Shown: positions 28,751 through 38,517, numbered from the stretch's first letter. The stretch: DNA of 64,000 bases from Cytobacillus citreus (GCF_018343665.1 NZ_JAGYPM010000004.1:312343-376342); one strand, 5' to 3'. A program made the numbers and translations. Notes: generated from the sequence alone by a model not told the origin.

Positions 28751-30586
28751 TTGTTAAAGGTTCTATCAAGTTCAGCCTTAGCTATAGCTTTAGCTGGAAG
28801 TACGATTTTTACAGGGGGAAACAATGCGGATATAACCGCCAAAGAGAAGAGTACATATAATATGGACCTAGCTCATCATGTAGGCATTGCTCCAGAGCTT
28901 GCGGAACAAGCAAAAAGATTAGGAGTTGATTTGTCAAAGGTCGATCCTGCTGAAAAAGCGGCTAAGCAAGGGAAGAAATTTCAGCAAGCAGGAAATAATC
29001 ATGTTGCCTATAAAAAGGCAGAAGGAGATATTCCTGTTCTTGTCATTCTAGCAAAATATAAAGATGGTGATGAGCCAGTAGGGGATATGGAGGGGCAGGT
29101 TCCTGCTCACTATTATGAGGATTTAATATTTGGAACGGAATATAATCCATATGAGCTTGACCAGTTTAAACAATATGCAGAGTTTAATGGGGAGAAAGTT
29201 TCGACGGATCGTACAATGCAAAATGTTTATAAGGAATCTAGTAATGGAAAGGTAAATCTCGTTCGTAAAGAAAACACGGAATTTGTGTGGGTTGAATTGC
29301 CTCATGGTGCATCATACTATTTAGATCAAGAGGGCAAATATGCGGAAAGTGGCAAATATGCTATTGGAAATGAAAATGGAGACGCTCATATGGGGGAACT
29401 TGTTCGTGATTTATTGAAGGCAGCGGACGAGCAAATCGACTTTTCCCAATATGCTGAAGACGGAGAGGTTCCGAATATTTTTATCGTACATGAAGGAACA
29501 GGTGCTGAGTTCAGCAGGGATCCAGCACAAATCTGGTCCCATAAATGGAATCTATTAAGTGCTATGTACTATGGAAAGTATTATGAAACTGGGAAAACTG
29601 CAGATGTTCATGCCGGGATGAGCGAAGATGATTGGGTAAATAAAACAATTGCTGAAGAAATGATTTATGATGGCGTTATCGTAAACAACTATAATATTCA
29701 GCCAGCAATTGGCGGAAATGTTTCCGGATTTGATACTGCTACCGGAGCATACAATGACGCGAAAAAGACAGGCCCATATCCAGCCCAAACTGGGGTGTAT
29801 GCACATGAATTCGGTCATGCCTTAGGATTGCCAGATTTCTACGACACAGCGTATTCATCTGAAGGAGTAGGTAACTATTCAATGATGGCAGGCGGATCGT
29901 GGATGCGCTATCCTGATAGTGCAGCCTATTCAGGTAACTCACCAACTCACTTCGATCCATTCTCGAAAATTTTCTTAGGATGGGCAAATCCAATCGAAGT
30001 AAAACCAGAAGATGGTGTTCAAGAAATTACTTTACCTTCAATTAATAAAGCATCAGCTGATAACGGAATTGTGAAAATGGAAGTTCCAGGATCAAATGGA
30101 ACAGAGTATTTCTTATTTGAAAATGTCCAACAAGACGGATTTAATAAAGGATTAATTCGCCAAGGTGCAAATGCACATGGATTAGTGGCATGGCATGTCG
30201 ATGAAAATATTATTAATCTCTATCAAACTGCCGGCTTCCGTCCAAACAATGTGGAAAACTGGATGAACAAGAGGTTCCAGTACAATCAGTCCGAAACTGC
30301 TAGTGATGGAACAGTTGTTACGCACTATGGCTTATCTGTCATTCAAGCAGATGGAAAATATGATCTTGAGAAAAATGCGAACCGTGGAGATGCAGGAGAT
30401 TTCTTCAAAACTGGAAGCAAGTTAACACCTGTATCAAGTAATGTTCATACAGGATCCTATTATTTCTGGAAGGGCCAAAACTCAAAACCTGCTGATTCTG
30501 GAATCCATGTAACAGATATTGTTGAAAATAACGACGGTTCAATCACTGCTAAATTCTACTACAAGTCAAATCAAGGTAACAAATAA
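28751..30586 (+). CDS. Secreted M6 family metalloprotease (immune inhibitor A-like)
   Basis: A 611-residue exported zinc protease. The N-terminal hydrophobic stretch (about residues 5-25) is a signal peptide. The zinc motif HEFGHALGLPD is at 352-362, with a YSMMAGGSWM Met-turn downstream, as in the InhA/M6 family. It is shorter than full InhA (~790 residues) and seems to lack the long C-terminal extension. The start is probably TTG 28751, eight bases after AAGGAG (28737-28742); two GTG codons at 28742/28745 overlap that site. Likely degrades extracellular proteins. Single-gene transcript. Confidence 0.85.
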   Translation: MLKVLSSSALAIALAGSTIFTGGNNADITAKEKSTYNMDLAHHVGIAPELAEQAKRLGVDLSKVDPAEKAAKQGKKFQQAGNNHVAYKKAEGDIPVLVILAKYKDGDEPVGDMEGQVPAHYYEDLIFGTEYNPYELDQFKQYAEFNGEKVSTDRTMQNVYKESSNGKVNLVRKENTEFVWVELPHGASYYLDQEGKYAESGKYAIGNENGDAHMGELVRDLLKAADEQIDFSQYAEDGEVPNIFIVHEGTGAEFSRDPAQIWSHKWNLLSAMYYGKYYETGKTADVHAGMSEDDWVNKTIAEEMIYDGVIVNNYNIQPAIGGNVSGFDTATGAYNDAKKTGPYPAQTGVYAHEFGHALGLPDFYDTAYSSEGVGNYSMMAGGSWMRYPDSAAYSGNSPTHFDPFSKIFLGWANPIEVKPEDGVQEITLPSINKASADNGIVKMEVPGSNGTEYFLFENVQQDGFNKGLIRQGANAHGLVAWHVDENIINLYQTAGFRPNNVENWMNKRFQYNQSETASDGTVVTHYGLSVIQADGKYDLEKNANRGDAGDFFKTGSKLTPVSSNVHTGSYYFWKGQNSKPADSGIHVTDIVENNDGSITAKFYYKSNQGNK

Positions 30587-30595
30587 TATAAAAGT

Positions 30596-30628
30596 AAAAC
30601 CTGATTCTAAATATAGAATCAGGTTTTA
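30596..30628 (+). terminator. Intrinsic terminator after the M6 protease gene
   Basis: A 14-bp perfect stem AAAACCTGATTCTA (30596-30609) with its complement at 30614-30627, 4-nt loop. Confidence 0.9.
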
Positions 30629-30655
30629 CTATTGAACAAGATTATTGAATGTGAA

Positions 30656-30850
30656 TTTATCGCAGATTAACGGGCAGTAAGACCCCCACTACAAGTTTGC
30701 GAAAGAATCAAAGAAACCTAAGTGGGGGATCAACTGCCCGTAAAGGCCCATAAAATGAACACAGACTAAAAGCGCCACATCGTGTGGCAACGTCGGCACT
30801 AGCACGTCCTGTGCGTCGAAAAACCCCCACTGATGGAAGTTTCACTTTAT
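30656..30850 (+). repeat. R1c: dispersed two-hairpin repeat abutting the yunB stop
   Basis: A 195-bp copy. HP1 pairs TTAACGGGCAG (30667-30677) with CTGCCCGTAA (30734-30743), with an inner ACCCCCACT/AGTGGGGG stem. Small hairpins GCCACATCGTGTGGC (about 30774-30788) and GCACGTCCTGTGC (about 30802-30814) follow. The end TTTCACTTTAT contains the complement of the yunB stop codon. Confidence 0.8.
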
Positions 30851-31614
30851 TGCGGTGGCGGCACTACAATAGGGCTTGAGTTTTCAGAACCTGGACCGTT
30901 ATAATATTGTGGAACTTTCCCAGGGAGGAATAGATCTCCAACTTTAACTTGGTTGGAAATTTCGATTGGCTCTTCCATACGAGGGATAATGACATTCATT
31001 TGAACATTCACCTTAATATAGACTTCAATATAAGTATTGTTAATGCCCGTAGAAACAATCTTTGTTTCCACATTAGGTGTGACGTCCCCAAGAATTTGTA
31101 ATCTTACAGGAATCTCTGGGCCTAAATTAGATAGTAATGTCATATTTGTTGCCATCCCTAAAGGAATATGATAAACAATACCATTGGCATCCTTCGTTTT
31201 TTCAGGATCTATATTAATATCATTCTTAAAATTATCTAATTTATCTAATTCGCCAGCCTCAACTAAATCTAAATATTTCTGAATCCTTTTGACAGCCTGA
31301 GAATTGACTTTATTGACCATTTGTTGATTAAAGCTGTAGCTTGGTTCACCTGCATTTTCATGTTTTACAATGAGTTCGTTTATATCAATGCTTTCGGAGA
31401 TATTTTTGTCGATTGCATCATTGATTGCTTGGACAGCAAACTGGGTCGCTTTCGTTTTAGCAATATCCATTAAAAATGGCTCTAAGTTTCTGTTAATAAT
31501 GATTAAACTGAAAATGGTTAATAGTGAAAAGATCATTAATGTAATTAGAAATACATATTTGAATGGCAAAGGCCCTTTTTTGAAAGTCCATCTCCTTCTT
31601 CTCTTTTTTCGCAA
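30847..31614 (-). CDS. yunB: Sporulation protein YunB
   Basis: A 255-residue protein with a basic N-terminus and one TM helix at ~20-45, the rest outside the membrane. The sequence from ATQFAVQAINDAIDKNIS to KVGDLFLPGKVPQYYNG is the YunB/SpoIIR-neighbourhood pattern of Bacilli. YunB is a mother-cell-expressed protein needed for efficient spore formation in B. subtilis (known); the mechanism is unclear. The start is TTG with GGGAGG upstream. Its stop TAA lies in the terminal bases of repeat R1c. Confidence 0.88.
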   Translation of the reverse strand: MRKKRRRRWTFKKGPLPFKYVFLITLMIFSLLTIFSLIIINRNLEPFLMDIAKTKATQFAVQAINDAIDKNISESIDINELIVKHENAGEPSYSFNQQMVNKVNSQAVKRIQKYLDLVEAGELDKLDNFKNDINIDPEKTKDANGIVYHIPLGMATNMTLLSNLGPEIPVRLQILGDVTPNVETKIVSTGINNTYIEVYIKVNVQMNVIIPRMEEPIEISNQVKVGDLFLPGKVPQYYNGPGSENSSPIVVPPPQ

Positions 31615-31774
31615 ATAAAACCCTCCCGTTCTGAAAGTTCTCGTTGTTTCGAATCATTGACAAATCCATCATTTTGAAAAATCGGGCTTTGTACAAATAT
31701 ATGTCCACAATGAGAAAATAAACATAAGCTTTTTGTCGTTATTAGAAGGGTTTTGTTGAAAGAAGCTACTCATT

Positions 31775-31806
31775 AAAAAAAGTACACGATTCACGTGCAC
31801 TTTTTT
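31775..31806 (-). terminator. Intrinsic terminator of the cstA operon
   Basis: On the minus strand a 13-bp stem (31775-31787 with 31794-31806) ends in a run of T. It overlaps the stop codon of the 49-residue gene. Confidence 0.85.
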
Positions 31807-31954
31807 AAATAAGAAATGCGATCATTAGTCCTCCGATTATGATGACAGCAGAAATTATTTTAACGAAAAGGGGAATGGACTCTTTCCCCTTCTCATTCAC
31901 CTTATCCTCGTCTTCATTTACGATTTTCCGGTAATTAGGACTACAGCAGCCCAT
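31805..31954 (-). CDS. 49-residue membrane protein coupled to cstA
   Basis: A small gene encoding MGCCSPNYRKIVNE..., with a charged middle and a single C-terminal TM helix (residues ~28-49, FVKIISAVIIIGG). Its ATG overlaps the cstA stop (TAATG), and an AAAAAGG-type site lies in the cstA end, so translation is coupled. I recall similar small proteins beside Bacillus cstA genes, analogous in position to E. coli YbdD/YjiX after CstA-type carriers, but it is not evidently homologous to them. It could be an accessory subunit of the carrier (inference). Confidence 0.75.
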   Translation of the reverse strand: MGCCSPNYRKIVNEDEDKVNEKGKESIPLFVKIISAVIIIGGLMIAFLI

Positions 31955-33405
31955 TATGACACCTTTTTCCATCCGGAGACATCATCTTCGAGAGGGAGAT
32001 TATTCATTCTCGCCTTTTTAGCACCGATATAGAATAGGACGATAATGACAGCTGTGATGATGATTGCTCCGATATACGAAGTGTTTAACGATAAACCAAA
32101 TCCAATTTTTGCATTTAAGATATAAGTCATTGTTGCCATTGTCATAAAAGTACCAGGTATCATGGCAATCCAATAATTTTTCTTTGCGATGAAAAGATAC
32201 ATTGCACCGACCCATAATGCGATGACAGCCGTTGATTGGTTAGCCCAAGAGAAATATCTCCAAAGGATCGTGAAATCAACTTTCGTTAAAGCGATTGAAA
32301 TAGCGAATAGTGGAAGAGCAATCCATAGACGACTCGAGATTTTCTTTTGAGAAAAGTTCATATAATCAGCAATAATCATGCGTGCACTTCTGAACGCAGT
32401 ATCGCCAGACGTAATTGGCAGAATGATAACTCCCAGAATAGCTAATGTTCCGCCAATGGCGCCAAGCATCATCTTAGAAGCTTCACCAACTATTCCTGCA
32501 GTTCCAATACTTGCAAGCATATCATTAAGTCCATTGTAACCATTAAAAAGGCTCATAGCTGCAGCAGCCCAAATCATCGCAATAATTCCTTCAGCAATCA
32601 TCATGCCGTAGAAAATTTTACGGCCTTTTTTTTCATTTTGCGTTGTCCGAGAGATGATCGGTGTTTGTGTAGCATGGAATCCAGACAGCGCCCCACAAGA
32701 AATTGTTAAGAATAGTAATGGGAAAATAGGTGCATTATCTGGATGGAAATTCTGTAATGAAAGTTCTGGAATTGGTGCACCAGTAACCACTAAGCCACCA
32801 CCAACGCCAATAGCACTTATTAATAGTAATGCACCGAAAAACGGATAGAATCTTCCGATAATTTTATCAATAGGAAGGAGTGTTGCTAAAATGTAGTAAA
32901 TAAAAATAGCTGCGATAATAAGTCCTAAACCAACCTTACCGTTCAATAAATTATAAAGTAAGTCAGCAGGCGCTGTTACGAATACTGTACCAACTAATAA
33001 AAGAAGAAGAATAGCAAAGGCATTGACGACATGCTTCATCACTTTTCCAAGAAACTTACCAGCTAGCTCAGGAAGATGAGCCCCACGGTTTCGGATTGAA
33101 ATCATTCCTGTTAAGTAATCATGAACTGCCCCAGCGAAAATACAGCCAAGCACGATCCAAAGGAACGCGACAGGACCGTAAAGAGCTCCCATAATCGGTC
33201 CAAAAATCGGCCCAACACCTGCGATATTTAAAAGCTGGATTAAAGAATTTTTCTTTGTATTCATTGGCAGATAGTCAACACCATCTTCATGTGTGAAAGC
33301 TGGGGTCGGTCTTCCTTCATTAACCACGAATACTTTTTCAACAAACTTGCCGTAAGTAAAGTATCCGACAATTAAAAGGGCAATACAGGCTAAAAAAGTA
33401 ATCAA
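31954..33405 (-). CDS. cstA: CstA family carbon starvation protein / probable pyruvate transporter
   Basis: A 483-residue polytopic membrane protein with ~14 hydrophobic segments. The CstA signature GVGPIFGPIMGALYGPVAF is near residues 64-82; AGAVHDYLTGMISIR and SGFHATQTPIISR are further hallmarks. The start is TTG with AAGGAGGG seven bases upstream. CstA-type proteins take up pyruvate or peptides during carbon limitation (known in E. coli CstA/BtsT). The LytS/LytT-type pair upstream and the cre site at 33431 indicate control by substrate sensing and catabolite repression. Confidence 0.9.
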   Translation of the reverse strand: MITFLACIALLIVGYFTYGKFVEKVFVVNEGRPTPAFTHEDGVDYLPMNTKKNSLIQLLNIAGVGPIFGPIMGALYGPVAFLWIVLGCIFAGAVHDYLTGMISIRNRGAHLPELAGKFLGKVMKHVVNAFAILLLLLVGTVFVTAPADLLYNLLNGKVGLGLIIAAIFIYYILATLLPIDKIIGRFYPFFGALLLISAIGVGGGLVVTGAPIPELSLQNFHPDNAPIFPLLFLTISCGALSGFHATQTPIISRTTQNEKKGRKIFYGMMIAEGIIAMIWAAAAMSLFNGYNGLNDMLASIGTAGIVGEASKMMLGAIGGTLAILGVIILPITSGDTAFRSARMIIADYMNFSQKKISSRLWIALPLFAISIALTKVDFTILWRYFSWANQSTAVIALWVGAMYLFIAKKNYWIAMIPGTFMTMATMTYILNAKIGFGLSLNTSYIGAIIITAVIIVLFYIGAKKARMNNLPLEDDVSGWKKVS

Positions 33406-33430
33406 AAGATTCCCTCCTTATAATAAAAGA

Positions 33431-33444
33431 TGAATGCGTTTACA
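33431..33444 (-). promoter_or_regulatory. cre site upstream of cstA
   Basis: On the minus strand it reads TGTAAACGCATTCA, a 13/14 match to TGWAANCGNTNWCA, 26 bp before the start codon. CcpA repression is inferred. Confidence 0.65.
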
Positions 33445-33545
33445 AAAATTATAAAAGATTTTCAGTAATCAAGAACATTTTGTGATCAAGATGCATAAAT
33501 AAGAGGTTATCATGTAGCTAGAATAGATTAAAACGCATTTAAATA

Positions 33546-33679
33546 TTAGAAAAACTTGGCGTTCGCCAATTCCTATTTGGCGAATGCCTTAGTTTTACTT
33601 ATGCGATCTTATTAGCAGATATTTAATTAAAAACACACTTTACTTTAGTACGTTAATAAACTTAAACTTTCCTAGTAGC
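33546..33679 (-). repeat. R4-4: reverse copy of dispersed repeat R4
   Basis: A 134-bp copy whose complement runs AAAGTAAAGTGTG...AATTAAATATCTGC...TAATAAGATCGCATAAG...AGGCATTCGCC...GGCGAACGCC AAGTTTTTCTAA, parallel to 55838-55972. It occupies most of the cstA upstream region. Confidence 0.8.
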
Positions 33680-33680
33680 G

Positions 33681-33707
33681 AAAAAAAGCATCAGAGGTCC
33701 GATGCTT
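33681..33707 (-). terminator. Intrinsic terminator after the LytTR regulator gene
   Basis: On the minus strand AAGCATC (33701-33707) pairs with GATGCTT (33686-33692), followed by seven T (33681-33687). It separates the two-component genes from cstA. Confidence 0.8.
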
Positions 33708-33716
33708 AAGATCATA

Positions 33717-34448
33717 TTAAATTTCTAGACGAACTCGTAAAGTCTTAACATAATTCCTGCTGACGGAAAGCAATTCATATCTTCCTTCTATTTCAAGCTG
33801 ATAGGCACCATTGAACCAAGGGGTTAGCCTGGTAACATAATCAAGGTTTACGAGGTAACCTTTATGGATTCGAAAAAAAGAAAAAGGATTAAGTCGATTC
33901 TCAAGTTCTTTTAAAGGAGTCTTTGTTTCGAATTCTCCAGTTTTTGTAACTATTTTTGTAACTTTATCATCTCTATACATATATAAGATATATTTTGGTT
34001 CAATATAGAAGATTTCCCCATTTTCCTCCACAGCAAGCTTTCCCGATGGTTTAGCTATTTTATAATTTCTATGAGACTGCAATTTTTTTTCAATGCGATG
34101 AATCGTTTCATGAAGCAGTTCCTCATCATATGGCTTGAGCAAGTAATCGATTGCTTCATAGCGAAAGGCCTCTGCTGCAAATTGTGGAAAAGCGGTTGTG
34201 AAAATGATTAATGGATTTTTCCTTAATTCCATTAACAATTTTGCAGCTTCCATCCCATTCATTTTTGGCATTTCGACATCCAGAAAAACAACATCAGGTT
34301 GTAATTGAATAGTCTTCATAATAGAGGCGTCACCAGATTCTGCCTCGCCTACAATTTGAATAAAAGGATAGCTTTTTAATAAATGCTTAAGTTCATCTCG
34401 ACTGTATCGTTCGTCATCAACAATTAAAGCTTTAATGATTTGTTCCAT
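33717..34448 (-). CDS. LytTR family response regulator
   Basis: A 243-residue regulator. Receiver domain ~1-120 with Asp11/Asp12 and phospho-acceptor Asp57 (VVFLDVEMPKMNG), and KPYDEELL with the conserved Lys. The LytTR DNA-binding domain spans ~140-240 (FFRIHKGYLVNLDYVTRL). The ATG directly follows the LytS-like kinase stop. By analogy with LytT-pftAB and BtsR-btsT it should activate the neighbouring pyruvate carrier, here cstA. Named LytT/LytR-like rather than assigned a symbol because several paralogous systems exist. Confidence 0.88.
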   Translation of the reverse strand: MEQIIKALIVDDERYSRDELKHLLKSYPFIQIVGEAESGDASIMKTIQLQPDVVFLDVEMPKMNGMEAAKLLMELRKNPLIIFTTAFPQFAAEAFRYEAIDYLLKPYDEELLHETIHRIEKKLQSHRNYKIAKPSGKLAVEENGEIFYIEPKYILYMYRDDKVTKIVTKTGEFETKTPLKELENRLNPFSFFRIHKGYLVNLDYVTRLTPWFNGAYQLEIEGRYELLSVSRNYVKTLRVRLEI

Positions 34449-36185
34449 TTATTGTTCCTCCAAAAGTGGGATTGCAAATGTAACGGCAGTTCCTCTATGA
34501 AGTTCACTTCTCGTCTGAATAGCTGCTTCACTTCCGAACATCATAGTTAGTCTTCGGTTGACATTGTAAAGGGCAAGACCTGTTCCAGATTCCGAACCAA
34601 TAATTTTTTTTCCAACTAAATTGGCTCTCTCCTGATGCATCCCCTTGCCATTGTCTTCAATCGAGACAAGAGTGCAAGTTTCCTGCTTCTTTATCAAGAT
34701 TTTGATCACACAATCTTTATCCATATCCTTGATCCCATGCTTGATGGCATTTTCAATAATCGGCTGCAAGGTTAGTGGCGGAATCTTGACTAACAATGCT
34801 TCAGCATCAATATCATAGATGACCTCAAGTTTATCGACAAATCGCGTTTCTTCTATTTCAAGATAGGCTTTTACATGCTTGAGCTCTTGTTCAAGTGTTG
34901 TCATACTTAATGTTGTTCCCGCCAAGTTTTGCCGCAAAAAATGGGAGAGGGAAACAAGCAGCTTTCTTGCTTTTCCTGGATCAATACGAATCAAAGAAAC
35001 AATCGTGTTTAATGTATTAAATAAAAAATGTGGACTAATTTGGGCTTGCAGTGACTTGATCTCTAATTCCTTAGCTAACTGGTATGCCTTATCAGCTTCG
35101 GCAATCTCAAGCTGATGGCTGAGGAGAACACTTAATCCTGTTATTAATTCTTTTACAAAAGGAGTCACTTCCTTTTCAGAATGAAAATAAAACTTTAATG
35201 TTCCGATTGTTACACCTCGTTGTTTCAAAGGAGCAATGACTGCCGCACCAAGAGGGCAGTTATAACTTTGGCAATGGATCGTTTCGTCATTAGCTATAGT
35301 AATTTTTCCCTCTCTAATCGCATCTTTCGTTATTTGAGTTTGAATGGAAATATTAGCACGATGATGATCATCACCAACACCTACATGAGCTAATATATCA
35401 CTCAGATTTGTCATGGCAACGGCACTAGTTTGTATTTCTTTGTGAAGGATTCTGCAGACTGCCTCTGCAGAATAGTTGGTCATGCCTTTCCGAAGATAAA
35501 CGAGTGTTTGATCTGCGATGCGAAGTATTTTTTGTGCTTGGAATGCTACAGCTTTTTCTTCTTCGTTCACTACATTTTTTATAATCAGAAGGAAGAGCGC
35601 TGAGCCTAGGCCATTTGCGATAATCATAGGCACACCAATCATTTCAACTAGTGATAGTGCTTTATCAAAGGGACGGGAAACTAATAAGATAATGAGCATC
35701 TGAATGCCTTCTGCAACAGCTCCAATTAGGAAGGCAGATGAAAGCTTTACATGCTTATTTTTTCGATAAAAAGCCCCAGCAATAACTCCGGCAATTATTG
35801 AAGCGGAACCGCATGAAATGGCCGTAAATCCCCCCAGTGTAAACCGATGAATTCCGGCAATTAAGCCTGCTCCTATTCCGATTTTATAGCCACCAAGAAG
35901 TCCAGCAATTACAACCCCAATAACTCTAGAATTTGCAAGAGCCTCATCGGATGCAAGACCAGAAGCCCATCGATTGAATTGTAGGGTTTCTGTACTAAAA
36001 GCTAGACCAGAATAAGTGCCGATAATTCCAAAAAAGCCAAAGAAAAGGATGGCTTTATACTGCTGCTGCCGATTTAATTGTTCTTGGTAAATCATATCTC
36101 TAAAGAACCGCAGCCGTGTTAGGATAAAAGCAATCGTCACAATAATTCCTAGACGTTCTAGCATCGTAAAGAGCAATTCAAACAT
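34449..36185 (-). CDS. LytS-type sensor histidine kinase
   Basis: A 578-residue kinase with the 5TMR-LYT sensor: about six TM helices in residues ~1-200, with the typical SRVIGVVIAGLLGGYKIG segment. A GAF-like region follows (~220-350), then the His_kinase box QISPHFLFNTLN with His386 and an HATPase domain (PIIENAIKHGI, DNGKGM). AAAGGAG precedes the ATG. This architecture senses pyruvate in BtsS and LytS homologues (known), supporting a role in controlling cstA. First gene of the operon. Confidence 0.9.
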   Translation of the reverse strand: MFELLFTMLERLGIIVTIAFILTRLRFFRDMIYQEQLNRQQQYKAILFFGFFGIIGTYSGLAFSTETLQFNRWASGLASDEALANSRVIGVVIAGLLGGYKIGIGAGLIAGIHRFTLGGFTAISCGSASIIAGVIAGAFYRKNKHVKLSSAFLIGAVAEGIQMLIILLVSRPFDKALSLVEMIGVPMIIANGLGSALFLLIIKNVVNEEEKAVAFQAQKILRIADQTLVYLRKGMTNYSAEAVCRILHKEIQTSAVAMTNLSDILAHVGVGDDHHRANISIQTQITKDAIREGKITIANDETIHCQSYNCPLGAAVIAPLKQRGVTIGTLKFYFHSEKEVTPFVKELITGLSVLLSHQLEIAEADKAYQLAKELEIKSLQAQISPHFLFNTLNTIVSLIRIDPGKARKLLVSLSHFLRQNLAGTTLSMTTLEQELKHVKAYLEIEETRFVDKLEVIYDIDAEALLVKIPPLTLQPIIENAIKHGIKDMDKDCVIKILIKKQETCTLVSIEDNGKGMHQERANLVGKKIIGSESGTGLALYNVNRRLTMMFGSEAAIQTRSELHRGTAVTFAIPLLEEQ

Positions 36186-36368
36186 ATGATTTCTCCTTTA
36201 GCTAGTAATTGTTTCATCTATTTTAAAATAAAAACATAAAAAATAATATAAATTTAGATTATTCAAACTATTTTTAAAGAGAAAAAACTGCCTTAATGGC
36301 TGCAATTCTTAACGATCGAATGTAACTCACTTATAGAAAAAATTAATTTCAATTTTTAAATTTAATTG

Positions 36369-36399
36369 TTGCACCTACAGTGACGTTAGGGACTATGAT
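36369..36399 (+). promoter_or_regulatory. MerR-type promoter with 19-bp spacer and operator dyad
   Basis: TTGCAC (36369-36374) and TATGAT (36394-36399) are separated by exactly 19 bp. The dyad CCTACAGTGACGTTAGG (36374-36390) lies in the spacer with 6 of 8 positions paired. This geometry is the classic one for MerR-family activation. Confidence 0.75.
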
Positions 36400-36442
36400 C
36401 GAACTATAAAGAAAACTTTCAATTTAGCTAGGAGGAACTGAT

Positions 36443-37225
36443 ATGAATGAGAAGAAAACATTTTTAATTGGGGAATTCTCTGAAAAGACAGGTACTTCAG
36501 TGAGGACATTGCATTATTATGATGAAATTGGCCTTCTTAAACCAGATAAGGATCCAAGCTCAGGTCACCGGCATTATTCAGATAAGGATGTATTAACATT
36601 GCAAAAAATTGTTAGCTTGAAATTCCTAGGTTATAGTCTGGAGCAAATTAAAGGAATGATCCATGAGTCCAGTTATGATGTTAGCTTAAATGAATCATTG
36701 CAAATCCAAAAGAAGGCTTTAGAGGAGGAGAAACTTCATATTGAAGCGGCGCTTACATCCATTAATCGAACTATTAAGCTGCTTGAAGAAGAAGGAGAAG
36801 TGGATAGTGCGATCCTAATGAGTTTAATCAATACGGTTCAAACAGAAAGAAACATGCGTGAATGGCTTGAGCAGCGGACTACTAAAGATGTAGTCAATTA
36901 TTTATATAATAAATCAGAAGATGATGTATTGGCATTGGACAAGGAATATATTCATTTATCAAAAAAGGTTAAGGAATTAGTCGGCTTGCCATTCGGAGAT
37001 CCGCAGGTACAGGAGCTAATTGATCAATATACGAAAGCTACTCTTGATTTTATTGGAGAGGAAGCAATGCACGCTTTGGCAGAAATGGATTTGAGTGAAG
37101 CGGATAAGCTGCAAGAGATGGTGCCTTCTCCATTTACAAAGGAAGAAGAGGACTGGTTAAATCAGGCAATGGAATATTATATGGTTCAAAACGGTATGGT
37201 TGATCCACAGGATAATCAAGAATAA
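36443..37225 (+). CDS. MerR family regulator with TipAS-like effector domain
   Basis: A 260-residue activator. The N-terminal MerR winged helix runs IGEFSEKTGTSVRTLHYYDE to the wing residues (~10-75), followed by a long dimerisation coiled coil (~85-130). The C-terminal ~110 residues (YIHLSKKVKELVG, then FTKEEEDWLNQAMEYY) resemble TipAS/antibiotic-recognition domains. Such proteins (Mta, TipA) bind hydrophobic drugs and activate efflux genes. The upstream 19-bp-spacer promoter with a dyad indicates autoactivation. No efflux gene is adjacent, so its target is elsewhere or is itself. Confidence 0.85.
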   Translation: MNEKKTFLIGEFSEKTGTSVRTLHYYDEIGLLKPDKDPSSGHRHYSDKDVLTLQKIVSLKFLGYSLEQIKGMIHESSYDVSLNESLQIQKKALEEEKLHIEAALTSINRTIKLLEEEGEVDSAILMSLINTVQTERNMREWLEQRTTKDVVNYLYNKSEDDVLALDKEYIHLSKKVKELVGLPFGDPQVQELIDQYTKATLDFIGEEAMHALAEMDLSEADKLQEMVPSPFTKEEEDWLNQAMEYYMVQNGMVDPQDNQE

Positions 37226-37237
37226 GATTCATTTTAA

Positions 37238-37266
37238 TAGAGTTGCCAAGGCAGCTCTATTTTTTT
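37238..37266 (+). terminator. Intrinsic terminator after the MerR gene
   Basis: Stem TAGAGTTGCC (37238-37247) with GGCAGCTCTA (37250-37259), one G-T pair, then seven T. Confidence 0.85.
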
Positions 37267-37333
37267 GCAAATAGGAATGTTAAAATTAATAAACGAACAG
37301 AAGCGAAATTGCCATTTCGATAAGGTAACAACG

Positions 37334-37396
37334 ATAAAGATCGCATAAGAAATGTAGAATTCCACGAAAGGACTTGACGTTCGCAAAGTTTTTCTT
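37334..37396 (+). repeat. R4-5: partial, diverged R4 copy
   Basis: AAGATCGCATAAGAAA, GGACTTGACGTTCGCAAAG and TTTTTCTTA correspond in order to the distal half of R4; the first half is absent. Confidence 0.55.
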
Positions 37397-37443
37397 AAGT
37401 TACTCTAAAATAGAATATAATAAGAAAAGAAAACAACTAGTGA

Positions 37444-38202
<759 letters not shown>

Positions 38203-38242
38203 TATGGATTGAACAGTTCATGGATTACTGTAAAAAAATTTT

Positions 38243-38292
38243 AAACTCACTGTTTGTAGCGAGAATTTCTCCTATAAACAGTGAGTTTTTTT
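38243..38292 (+). terminator. Intrinsic terminator after map
   Basis: A 13-bp perfect stem AAACTCACTGTTT (38243-38255) with its complement at 38276-38288, then T run. Confidence 0.9.
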
Positions 38293-38311
38293 GGTTAAAA
38301 GAATTGTTTAG

Positions 38312-38425
38312 AATATGCAAAAAAACTCGCAGCAACAGACTGCAACAATTGAGGAAATTAGCTCATCCATTGTTACATATGGCTAATGATATGGAGGATA
38401 TAATAAATAATTATAAACTGCCTTG
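38312..38425 (+). pseudogene. Remnant of a methyl-accepting chemotaxis protein C-terminus
   Basis: One frame reads KNSQQQTATIEEISSSI, the usual end of an MCP signalling domain. After a shift of frame near 38365 it continues HMANDMEDIINNYKLP and a stop, the usual MCP tail. No start codon, signalling core or membrane part is present upstream, where the map terminator lies. A decayed gene fragment is the best reading. Confidence 0.6.
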
Positions 38426-38517
38426 ATTGGTTTCCATTGATCATCATGTAGGGGTTCAAAGTCGATACCCCTACTGATTGATTATAACGAAGACTTTGTG
38501 TCGATTCGTTCTGATTG

